Source of the DNA: FEN-1297 sp021817845
Lineage (GTDB): Bacteria; Bacteroidota; Ignavibacteria; Ignavibacteriales; Ignavibacteriaceae
Direction: 5' to 3'
NCBI GenBank assembly: GCA_021817845.1
Contig: JAKAFW010000002.1
Coordinates: 124,001 to 188,000, forward strand
DNA length: 64,000 nucleotides
Shown piece after piece: positions 47,509-55,315 of this stretch. A program made the translations under genes and the position numbers. The notes beneath the pieces were generated by a model, which was not told the origin of the DNA, did not search any database, and worked only from the letters and a program-made list of their open reading frames with translations. Positions within the stretch are counted from its first letter, which is position 1. Each line of letters starts with the position of its first letter.

Positions 47509-48276
47509 ATGAATAGAAATACAGAACTAAGAATATCAGACAAGAAATTTTTTTTGATTAAAAACATTTTAGATTTTCTTTTAGGAATTATTATTCTTCT
47601 AATAGCATCTCCTTTCATGCTTATTATCGCTATTATTTTATTTCTGATATTTAGGTCACTGCCTTTTATTGTCCAGGAGAGAGGGATAACGGAGGAAAAA
47701 CACATCTTTAATATTTACAAGTTCAAAACAATTAAGCCAAACATCGATAATAATCCTGGAAGGGATGAAAACATCTTACATAAGCAGCACCTTTCGGATT
47801 ATGTGCCTGCGTTTTGCAGGTGGTTAAGAAAATCGGGCTTAGATGAGCTCCCACAAATAATTAATGTACTTAAAGGAGAAATGAGTCTGATCGGTCCCCG
47901 TCCTTTAATGATTAGCGATCTTAAAATTCTTAGACATAAACATCCTGATTATTACTGCAGGCGGCAATTAATAAAAGTTAAACCAGGCATTACCGGATTG
48001 TGGCAGGTTCACGGAAATAGAAGTCAGGGCATTGAGAATCTTTTACACTTAGACATTAAATACAGCGAGAATGTTTCTGTTTCTCTTGATGCAGAAATTC
48101 TTCTTGCTACAATAACGTTAGTATTTATGGGTAAACACTCCGATGCAATTATTACCGGTATGACAGAAAGCAGGATATTTAATCGGGTAAACAATTTCTC
48201 GACAATACAAAATCGTAAGGTTAAAATAATTTACGCAATCGTTATTGTTTTCTCATATTGGATTGCTCAAGTTTAA
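47509..48276 (+). CDS. Initiating sugar-1-phosphate transferase (polyprenyl-phosphate)
   Basis: 255 residues of the bacterial sugar transferase family (PglC/WbaP/WcaJ catalytic core). One N-terminal membrane helix (FLLGIIILLIASPFMLIIAI), then the conserved core: FNIYKFKTIKP (usual form FRTM), KSGLDELPQIINVLKGEMS, IGPRPLM, and VKPGITGLWQV. It moves a sugar-1-phosphate from a nucleotide sugar to undecaprenyl phosphate and so starts surface polysaccharide assembly. No wzx, wzy or other polysaccharide genes are close. The C-terminus (about 215-255) is an extra helical or hydrophobic tail. Confidence 0.9.
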   Translation: MNRNTELRISDKKFFLIKNILDFLLGIIILLIASPFMLIIAIILFLIFRSLPFIVQERGITEEKHIFNIYKFKTIKPNIDNNPGRDENILHKQHLSDYVPAFCRWLRKSGLDELPQIINVLKGEMSLIGPRPLMISDLKILRHKHPDYYCRRQLIKVKPGITGLWQVHGNRSQGIENLLHLDIKYSENVSVSLDAEILLATITLVFMGKHSDAIITGMTESRIFNRVNNFSTIQNRKVKIIYAIVIVFSYWIAQV

Positions 48277-48421
48277 GAACTAAAGAGAAATTTCTCTTTT
48301 TAGGCAGAGTTGATATCAAATATTTCTTTAAAAAAGGATCCTTTGTTTGGAAATAATGTTTTAATAGCTTGACAAAGATGGGTATAAACTTTAATTTTGT
48401 AAGCCTTTTTAAGAAATCAAT

Positions 48422-48493
48422 TCCGCGATAGCTCAATGGTGGAGCATTCGGCTGTTAACCGAAGGGTTGCAGGTTCGAGTCCTGCTCGCGGAG
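48422..48493 (+). tRNA. tRNA-Asn (GTT)
   Basis: 72 nt. Acceptor arms TCCGCGA (48422-48428) and TCGCGGA (48486-48492) pair fully, discriminator G. The anticodon stem TTCGG/CCGAA encloses loop CTGTTAA with anticodon GTT (48454-48456). The T arm contains GGTTCGAGTCC. CCA is not encoded. It marks the left edge of an accessory region. Confidence 0.95.
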
Positions 48494-48558
48494 CATTAAG
48501 GGATTTATGGTATTAAAAGTATTGTAAGTCCCTTTTTTTATTGATACTTGAGCAGGTT

Positions 48559-48838
48559 CTAACCGAGACATGAAAGAATCATTCTTTTTTGTTCTAAGTT
48601 TCCTTTATTAAACACTTCAACAGCAGTGCTTCCGAATTTAAGTAAGGATTCTATATCTTCCATACCTGCGTTACTTTCCTTTTCTAGTTTTTCTATCAAT
48701 GCTGTAAGTTCTAGTTCGCTAGTTCTGATCTCTTCTTTTTTATTTGAGTATTCTTCATCTTCAATTAAAGATTTCAATTTTAATTTGGTAAGATTATTCT
48801 TTAGGTTTTTAAGAAATGTTGTTGAATGCTGCCTGCCT
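48559..48838 (-). pseudogene. Serine recombinase, C-terminal remnant
   Basis: About 90 codons read as the C-terminal end of a large serine recombinase: coiled-coil region (KEEIRTSELELTALIEKLEKE-like) then LKFGSTAVEVFNKGN, EQKRMILSCLG, the family's usual end helix. After LG comes TAG where relatives have Ser, and the next codons still read N-L-L-K, so the stop looks like a single base change (TCG to TAG). The catalytic domain is missing. The frame runs out of phase into the end of the amidoligase gene (overlap 48801-48838). This is a decayed integrase next to a tRNA. Confidence 0.72.
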
Positions 48839-49379
48839 TTATCTGCGTGAGATCCAGGTGATCTTCCTCTACAGCTATTACAGCAAGCTTTGCAAGTGTT
48901 AGTGTTACAAGAGTAACTGCCGGTGAGATAAGCCAACTTCCTGGCGTTCTGTATTCAAAGCCGTATGATTTTCTACGATAGGCTTTACGTTTTTCGTATC
49001 CGCTTTTCTCCCGTTTGGCTCTCTGGAATTTATCATCTACGCAGTTAGAGAAAGAATATAAAAGTGTATCCAGAGAATCGATTACCTCCGACCTTGGTTC
49101 TGTTCCGATGTGAATATGACCGCCAAGCGGATAATCATCTGTATAGTGCCCTGATAAGAACTCAATTTTTAGAACTTTATTGTGTCCGTATTCAAGAATG
49201 ATTCTGATTTTCGCGGCAAGGTCAATTGGGCTTTCTGAATAGCCTGGTCTTATTTCTGCGATACTTTCACATCCATCAAGTCCCATGCTTGAATGAGATT
49301 TGAAATAATTATGAGCAGGCGTGTACCTCCCGTTCATTCTGCAAACCAGCTCTGGGTCGCAGCCGAGTGTAAGTAACAT
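48801..49379 (-). CDS. Phage-type COOH-NH2 ligase (amidoligase), probably 3'-truncated
   Basis: 192 residues with the hallmarks of the phiEco32-like COOH.NH2 ligase type 2 family: GCDPELV near the start, SSMGLDGCESIAEIRPGYSES, GGHIHIG, and YGFEYRTPGSWLISP. This is a glutamine synthetase-like (ATP-grasp-unrelated) amide-bond-forming fold that acts on peptides or cell-surface amino acids. Relatives usually continue 40-60 residues beyond this point, so the protein seems cut off where the recombinase remnant begins. It may be inactive. Confidence 0.75.
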   Translation of the reverse strand: MLLTLGCDPELVCRMNGRYTPAHNYFKSHSSMGLDGCESIAEIRPGYSESPIDLAAKIRIILEYGHNKVLKIEFLSGHYTDDYPLGGHIHIGTEPRSEVIDSLDTLLYSFSNCVDDKFQRAKREKSGYEKRKAYRRKSYGFEYRTPGSWLISPAVTLVTLTLAKLAVIAVEEDHLDLTQIKAGSIQQHFLKT

Positions 49380-49870
49380 ATAAGACTCCTTGATTTATTG
49401 TTATAAAGGTTCTTATACCAGATAAAGGAAGAGGTTTAACTATGAGGCTTGGTGTGAATATCGATTCTATTTTAGAATCTATCATAAAAATTTAAATATA
49501 GAAAAAAATGTCGGTGTATTAGGACTGAACAGAGTATATAAAATAGTCTAATTGTATTTTATTAAAATCTAATAATTTAGAATTTAATTTTATGATATTT
49601 GTTTTTATAATTTGTTAATCAGGAAACAGAAAAACAAAATTTTATCTTACCTGATTTTTACTTCATATTTCGGTATATCACAATCTAAATGCACAGAAGT
49701 TTTCCAATAAAAAATTATGATTTTAAACAAATAAATGATTAAGTTAAAATACTGTTAATTACTTCTATTAGAATTTAATGTTTGGGTGAGATATGAGAAG
49801 AATAAATAGAGAGGGAGATCAATTCGCGCTAACCGCACTAAAAAATAATCACTTATTAAGATCAAGAAAT
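49380..49870. other. AT-rich intergenic region before the CRISPR locus
   Basis: No long gene. A 37-codon frame (ATG at 49793, ends 49906) runs into the tracrRNA gene and is not convincing. No leader or repeat motif found except the tracrRNA immediately right of it. Confidence 0.5.
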
Positions 49871-49952
49871 AAAAAAAACGACCATTCGCAAGAAAAGCCG
49901 CTTTAAATGTTTTCACAACGGAATAATCCTTATTGTGATTTGCTTCAGATTT
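49871..49952 (-). ncRNA. tracrRNA of the type II-C system
   Basis: On the minus strand, an 18-nt anti-repeat (ATCTGAAGCAAATCACAA, from 49950 to 49933) pairs with the 5' part of the CRISPR repeat (GTTGTGATTTGCTTTCAGAT), leaving one unpaired T. It is followed by the tail AAGGATTATTCCGTTGTG, then AAAACATTTAAAGCGGC. This tail closely matches tracrRNAs of Bacteroides-type II-C systems. It ends with a stem AGCGGC/GTCGTT (49902-49897 with 49882-49877, two G-U pairs) and eight Ts (49878-49871), an intrinsic terminator. Length about 80 nt. The gene is divergent from cas9 and lies in its upstream region. Confidence 0.88.
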
Positions 49953-49956
49953 GATA

Positions 49957-49987
49957 CAAACATATTAAATAATTATTTAAAGTCAAA
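49957..49987 (-). promoter_or_regulatory. Bacteroidota-type promoter of tracrRNA
   Basis: TTTG (49987-49984) and TATGTTTG (49964-49957) on the minus strand with 19 bp between them, an exact match to the TTTG-N19-21-TAnnTTTG consensus. The start site would be near 49950, at the first base of the anti-repeat. The boxes overlap the cas9 leader (49984-49998). Confidence 0.8.
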
Positions 49988-49998
49988 GGAACCAAGGT

Positions 49999-52900
49999 AT
50001 GAAAAAAATTTTGGGGCTGGATATTGGGACAACGTCTATAGGGTGGGCACTAATAGATGAAGAAGATAAAAAGATCCTGGGCATGGGTAGTCGAATTGTT
50101 CCATTGTCTAGTGACGATAGAGATGAATTTTCTAAAGGGAATGCAATATCAAAAAATCAAAATAGAACCCTTAAAAGAAGCCAAAGGAAAGGGTATGATC
50201 GGTATCAGTTAAGGAGGCAAAACCTTGTTTCTATATTAAGGCAAAATAATATGCTGCCTGCCCAAGATTTAATAATAATATCTAAACTTGAATTATGGGC
50301 ACTCAGAAGTAAAGCAGTAAATGAAAAATTATCTCTGCAGGAAATTGGAAGAGTACTGCTTCACCTTAATCAAAAAAGAGGATATAAAAGCAGCAGAAAT
50401 GAAGCAAATCTGGATAAGAAGGATACTGAATATGTCGCGGAAGTTAAAAGCAGACATGAAAAACTAAAAGAATCAGGTTTATCAATTGGACAGTATTTTT
50501 ATAATGAATTATTAAAGAATGAATATTTCAGAATTAAAGAACAAGTGTTTCCCAGAGAAGCGTATGTTGAAGAATACAATTTGATATTAACCAAACAGCA
50601 AAGTTTTCATCCAGATATATTAACTGAAAGTTCAATAAATAAAATACGTGATGAAATTATTTATTACCAGAGAAAATTGAAATCACAAAAAGGTTTAGTC
50701 TCAGTGTGTGATTTTGAGGGGTTTTGGATTAAAAAAACTATTAATGGAAAAGAAAGAGATTTATTTGTTGGTCCAAAGGTTGCTCATAAAAGTTCTCCAT
50801 TATTCCAAGTAAGTAAAATATGGGAAATAATTAATAATATAACAATTAAACAAAAAAAAGGCGGACTTCTTGATATCCCATTAGATAAAAAAAGACAAAT
50901 CTTTGAATATCTAGATAATAATGAAAAAATAACATTTGCAGAGCTGTTAAAAATTCTTGAATTAAAAAAGGATGATGTCTATGGAAATAAGCAGTTGGTC
51001 AAGGGACTTCCCGGGAATAAAACCAAACTAGAAATTAAGAATTGCTTTGATGATGTTGAAAAATATAAAAACTTATTTTTATTTGAATTACCTGTAATTG
51101 AAAGTGAAGAGGAGACATCTCTAATAGATAAAAGAACAGGTGAGATTATCTCAACTAAAAACAAGAGACAAATAATAAAAGAATTAGAAATGCAGCCGTT
51201 TTATATGCTTTGGCATACAATTTATTCAATTGCAGATAAAAAAGAATGTTATGATGCGCTGATTAAAAAATATAATTTACCTGAATCAACTGCTATTAAA
51301 TTAGCATCTATAGATTTTGCAAAACAAGGCTTTGGGAATAAGTCTCATAAAGCTATAAGAAAAATCCTACCTTACCTGATTGAAGGGGATGTATACAGCG
51401 ATGCATGTTCATATGCAGGCTATAATCATTCAATGTCATTAACTAAGCAGGAAAATTTCGAAAGAAAATTATTAGATAAGCTAAAACCGATAGAGAAGAA
51501 TAGTTTAAGGCAGCCTGTTGTTGAAAAAATATTAAATCAAATGGTTAATTTGGTTAATGCTTTGCTTGACAAGTATGGAAAACTTGAAGAAGTACGAGTA
51601 GAATTGGCAAGAGAATTAAAACAAGGCAAGGAAGAAAGAAATGAAACGTTTATAAACATTAATGCAAATGAAACGATAAATAAAGAAATTATAAATAGAT
51701 TAACTGACCTGGGAATAAATCCTACAAGAAAGACTATTGAAAAATATAAGTTCATTTTCCCGGTAAGATCGGTAATAAATAGAGACGGCAGGGTGGATTC
51801 TCCAAAAATAAAGAATGCAGTAGTTTTTAATCAGTGTATATATTGCGGTCAAAGTTTTGGTCTATCTGAAGCTTTATATGGATATGACTTCGATGTTGAC
51901 CATATAATTCCTCAAACTCTGCTATTTGATGACTCTAACTCAAACAAAGTATTAGTACATAGAAAATGTAATTCTACTAAACTTAATAAAACGGCATACG
52001 ATTACATTAGATCTAAAGGAGAAGAAGAATTAAACAATTATTTAGAAAGATTAAATAATTGGTATGATAAAGGAATAATTTCCTATAGTAAACTAGAAAA
52101 ATTAAAAGCATCTCATGAAGATTACTTAGAAAGAAAAAACGGGAAAAAGGAAACTGCTTCAGATATTCGGTTATGGGAAAATTTTATTGACAGGCAATTA
52201 AGACAAACCCAATATATTTCAAAGAAGGCAATAGAAATAATTCAAAGCATTTGTCATAATGTTTGGACAACGAGCGGGAATGTCACATCCGAATTAAGGC
52301 ATATATGGGGCTGGGACGAAGTGCTTATGAACCTTAATCTTCCTAAATATCGTGAAGTTGGCTTAACTGAAATCATTGAGATTATCGAGGGTGAGAACAA
52401 ACATAAGAAGGAATTAATTAAAGGTTGGTCTAAAAGAGATGATCATAGACATCATGCAATTGACGCTCTTACAATAGCTTGTACAAAACAGGGTTTCATC
52501 CAACGATTTAATAATCTCAACAGCAGCGGTGTACGTGATGAAATGAAAAGAGAAATTGATAATTCCAGGTATAAGTATGACAAAAGAAAAAATTTATTAG
52601 AAAATTATATTTTCTCAAACAAACCATTCACGAATCAAGAAGTCGAAAGGCAAGCAGAGAAAATTCTGGTTTCATTCAAAGCAGGGAAGAAAGTAGCGTC
52701 TAGGGGTAACCGGAAAATTAAAAAGGACGGCAAAAAAGTTATAGTACAGTCAAATATTATTGTCCCTAGAGGGCCTTTAAGCGAAGAAAGTGTATACGGA
52801 AGAATTAAAACTATTATTAAAGGTAAGCCGGTAAAATATCTATTTGAAAATCCAGATTTAATATTTAAAAATTATATAAAGGAACTCGTTGAAGAAAGAC

Positions 52901-53799
52901 TAGAGTTATTTAAGGGAGACATAAAAAAAGCGATCGCATCGTTGAAAAAGGAGCCAATATTTCTTGATAAAGGAAAGACTCAACTATTAGAATATGGTAC
53001 TTGTTATAAAGAAGAATTTGTGATTAAATATCCTTTGTCAAGTATTACAGCCAAGGATGTTCCCAGCATTGTGGATATTAAAGTCAGGGAAAAAGTAAAT
53101 GAACGATTATTGAAATATAATAATAAAGAAAAAGAAGCCTTTAAGGATTTAGAAAATAATCCTCTATGGTTTAATGAAGAGAAAAAAATTCCGATAAGAA
53201 CAATTCGATTATTTACAGGACTTTCAGCTGTTGAATCTGTTAAAAAAGATTTATCCGGAAATGATATAGGTTTTGTTAAACCAGGAAATAACCACCACCT
53301 GGCTATTTACTTAGATGAGCTCGGCAATAAGCAATTAAGTATTTGCTCATTTTGGCATGCTGTAGAAAGAAAAAAGTTTGGGTTGCCGGTCATAATTAAA
53401 GATCCTTTAAAAGTTGTAGACTTAATTCTTGAGGAAGAAGAGGATAAATACCCGGATAGTTTTCTTGAAAAATTACCTGATTCAAAATGGACTTTCGTTG
53501 AAAGTTTTCAGCAGAATGAGATGTTTATCCTTGGATTATCAAAGGATGATTACGAAAAATCAATTTCACAGGCTGAATATCAAATTTTAAGTAATTATTT
53601 ATATAGAGTTCAAAAAATATTTTTTAATGGAAAACAACTTGAGATTTATTTCCGGCATCATTTGGAAACACAATTAATTGATAATAATGATGCTAAAATG
53701 AGTAAGAGATATTGTAAAATTCAAAGCCTTGCGGCTTTGGAATCTTTATCTTCTCAAAAAGTAATTATTAATAGTTTGGGAGAAATTGTCGACAAATAG
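49999..53799 (+). CDS. cas9: Cas9 endonuclease, type II-C
   Basis: 1266 residues. RuvC-I with D8 (LGLDIGTTSIGWAL), Arg-rich bridge helix (about 52-80, NRTLKRSQRKGYDRYQLRRQ), RuvC-II with E535 (VRVELARELK), HNH with H635 (DVDHIIPQ) and NKVLVHRKCN, and RuvC-III with H819 and D822 (HHAIDAL). Cys613, Cys616 and Cys657 around the HNH (CIYCG ... HRKCN) can bind zinc. The C-terminal 350 residues are the PAM-interacting region, too variable to predict. The length is in the II-C range and no csn2 or cas4 gene exists nearby. Cas9 uses crRNA plus tracrRNA to cut invading DNA. The start is fixed by the family N-terminus. Confidence 0.95.
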   Translation: MKKILGLDIGTTSIGWALIDEEDKKILGMGSRIVPLSSDDRDEFSKGNAISKNQNRTLKRSQRKGYDRYQLRRQNLVSILRQNNMLPAQDLIIISKLELWALRSKAVNEKLSLQEIGRVLLHLNQKRGYKSSRNEANLDKKDTEYVAEVKSRHEKLKESGLSIGQYFYNELLKNEYFRIKEQVFPREAYVEEYNLILTKQQSFHPDILTESSINKIRDEIIYYQRKLKSQKGLVSVCDFEGFWIKKTINGKERDLFVGPKVAHKSSPLFQVSKIWEIINNITIKQKKGGLLDIPLDKKRQIFEYLDNNEKITFAELLKILELKKDDVYGNKQLVKGLPGNKTKLEIKNCFDDVEKYKNLFLFELPVIESEEETSLIDKRTGEIISTKNKRQIIKELEMQPFYMLWHTIYSIADKKECYDALIKKYNLPESTAIKLASIDFAKQGFGNKSHKAIRKILPYLIEGDVYSDACSYAGYNHSMSLTKQENFERKLLDKLKPIEKNSLRQPVVEKILNQMVNLVNALLDKYGKLEEVRVELARELKQGKEERNETFININANETINKEIINRLTDLGINPTRKTIEKYKFIFPVRSVINRDGRVDSPKIKNAVVFNQCIYCGQSFGLSEALYGYDFDVDHIIPQTLLFDDSNSNKVLVHRKCNSTKLNKTAYDYIRSKGEEELNNYLERLNNWYDKGIISYSKLEKLKASHEDYLERKNGKKETASDIRLWENFIDRQLRQTQYISKKAIEIIQSICHNVWTTSGNVTSELRHIWGWDEVLMNLNLPKYREVGLTEIIEIIEGENKHKKELIKGWSKRDDHRHHAIDALTIACTKQGFIQRFNNLNSSGVRDEMKREIDNSRYKYDKRKNLLENYIFSNKPFTNQEVERQAEKILVSFKAGKKVASRGNRKIKKDGKKVIVQSNIIVPRGPLSEESVYGRIKTIIKGKPVKYLFENPDLIFKNYIKELVEERLELFKGDIKKAIASLKKEPIFLDKGKTQLLEYGTCYKEEFVIKYPLSSITAKDVPSIVDIKVREKVNERLLKYNNKEKEAFKDLENNPLWFNEEKKIPIRTIRLFTGLSAVESVKKDLSGNDIGFVKPGNNHHLAIYLDELGNKQLSICSFWHAVERKKFGLPVIIKDPLKVVDLILEEEEDKYPDSFLEKLPDSKWTFVESFQQNEMFILGLSKDDYEKSISQAEYQILSNYLYRVQKIFFNGKQLEIYFRHHLETQLIDNNDAKMSKRYCKIQSLAALESLSSQKVIINSLGEIVDK

Positions 53800-53818
53800 A
53801 AGGAGGTAATAAAATAGA

Positions 53819-54790
53819 TTGATTAAACGAACATTATATTTTGGTAATCCAGCATATTTATGCAAAAAAGATGATCAATTATTGATCCAGCATATTAATA
53901 ACGGGAAGGACGGTTTAACCGAAGGAAATGACGATGCTGAAATAATTGGCCCTAATAAAAAATACAAAGATAGAACAAACCAAAGCATAGTTCCGATTGA
54001 AGATATCGGAATAATAATTCTTGATAATCAGCAAATTACTATAACCCAGGGGCTTCTTTCTACTCTTCTTGGAAATAATACAGCTATCGTTTCCTGCGAT
54101 AATTCACACCTACCGGTTGGATTATTTCTCCCTTTGTCTGTAAATCAAATTCAAAGCGAAAAATTCAGGGAACAGATAGAAAGCTCTATCCCCTTAAGAA
54201 AGCAATTATGGCAGCAGACAATTTCAACGAAGATTAGAAACCAGGCTTGGCTTCTTAATCAATTTAAAATTCCAGTTATTAATATGTTAAAATGGGCAAA
54301 GGATGTGAGGTCTGGTGATCCTGATAATTATGAAGGAAGAGCAGCCGCATATTATTGGAAAAACCTTTTCCCTCAGGAATTAGAATTCACGAGAGATAGG
54401 TACGGAATTCCACCTAATAATCTTTTGAATTACGGATACGCAATATTAAGGGCAATAGTCGCACGATCATTAGTTGCATCCGGATTGCTTCCAACTCTTG
54501 GAATTCATCATCATAATAAATATAACGCCTATTGTCTTGCAGACGATATAATGGAGCCATTCAGACCTTTTGTCGATAAAATTGTTTGCGAGCTTATAAA
54601 AAACGGCGAAGATTATGAAGAGCTTAACAAATCAATTAAAGAACAACTTCTTGGAATACCTGTAATAGAAATAATAATCGGCGGAGAAAGAAGTCCATTA
54701 ATGGTTGGCGTACAAAGAACAACCGCATCATTATCTAAGTGCTTTGCTGGAGAAGCAAGGAAGATTTTATATCCGGAAATGTATGGATAA
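53819..54790 (+). CDS. cas1: Cas1 integrase
   Basis: 323 residues. Catalytic metal ligands are visible: E172 in DPDNYEGRAA, the His cluster in LGIHHHNKYN, and the acidic LADDIMEPFRP. It resembles type II Cas1 and integrates new spacers with Cas2. The start appears to be TTG at 53819, preceded by AAGGAGGT (about 10 bp upstream) in the 19-bp gap after cas9; no in-frame ATG exists near the N-terminus. The strong ribosome site with a weak start codon suggests tuned expression. Confidence 0.93.
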   Translation: MIKRTLYFGNPAYLCKKDDQLLIQHINNGKDGLTEGNDDAEIIGPNKKYKDRTNQSIVPIEDIGIIILDNQQITITQGLLSTLLGNNTAIVSCDNSHLPVGLFLPLSVNQIQSEKFREQIESSIPLRKQLWQQTISTKIRNQAWLLNQFKIPVINMLKWAKDVRSGDPDNYEGRAAAYYWKNLFPQELEFTRDRYGIPPNNLLNYGYAILRAIVARSLVASGLLPTLGIHHHNKYNAYCLADDIMEPFRPFVDKIVCELIKNGEDYEELNKSIKEQLLGIPVIEIIIGGERSPLMVGVQRTTASLSKCFAGEARKILYPEMYG

Positions 54791-54858
54791 TTATTAGTCA
54801 TTTTAATATTTATGGTTAAATATATAAGCGAAATCGTATTTGCCATCCGGGATAATTA

Positions 54859-55191
54859 ATGAGATTTAACGAATATCGTATTATGTGGATATTAGTTTTT
54901 TTTGATTTGCCTACAGAAACTGTAAAAGAAAAAAAGGCATATACGCACTTTAGGAAGGAATTGCTTAAGGATGGATTTTCAATGTTTCAGTTTTCAATTT
55001 ACGTTAGACATTGTGCGAGCAGGGAAAATAAAAGTGTACATGTAAAAAGGATTAAAGGTATTCTTCCGGAAAAAGGTCATATTGGAATACTAAGCGTAAC
55101 TGATAAGCAGTTTGGCATGATGGAAATATTCTACGGAAAGAAAAAAGAGGATAGTGGTTTTGTGGAACCACATCAACTTGAATTATTTTAG
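54859..55191 (+). CDS. cas2: Cas2
   Basis: 110 residues with the Cas2 start (YRIMWILVFFDLPT, ferredoxin-like beta strand and Asp), then KKAYTHFRKELLKDGF and FSIYVRHC. The C-terminus ends with FVEPHQLELF, a pattern common to type II Cas2. It forms the Cas1-Cas2 adaptation complex. Gap to cas1 is 68 bp; the cas genes form one operon ended by a hairpin at 55200. Confidence 0.95.
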   Translation: MRFNEYRIMWILVFFDLPTETVKEKKAYTHFRKELLKDGFSMFQFSIYVRHCASRENKSVHVKRIKGILPEKGHIGILSVTDKQFGMMEIFYGKKKEDSGFVEPHQLELF

Positions 55192-55199
55192 ACCTTACT

Positions 55200-55229
55200 T
55201 ATCCTCCCCAATTAAAAACGGAGAGGATA
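55200..55229 (+). terminator. Hairpin between cas2 and the CRISPR array
   Basis: TATCCTC (55200-55206) pairs with GAGGATA (55223-55229) with a 16-nt loop, followed by AAGCTAGGTTTTATT. It would end the cas operon and perhaps also transcripts entering from the convergent array. Confidence 0.6.
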
Positions 55230-55315
55230 AAGCTAGGTTTTATTCATCGATAATATTTTTTTAATTCTAAAAAATGACCTAAGTCTTTATATTTCAATGA
55301 TATATCTGTGGGTGA

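Noticed and set aside
48838..48936. N-terminal part of the recombinase-remnant frame
   Set aside because: This part is the amidoligase coding sequence read in another frame (Cys-rich nonsense), so the remnant really begins near 48838.
49793..49906. 37-codon frame before cas9
   Set aside because: Ends inside the tracrRNA terminator; basic low-complexity product; better explained by the RNA gene.
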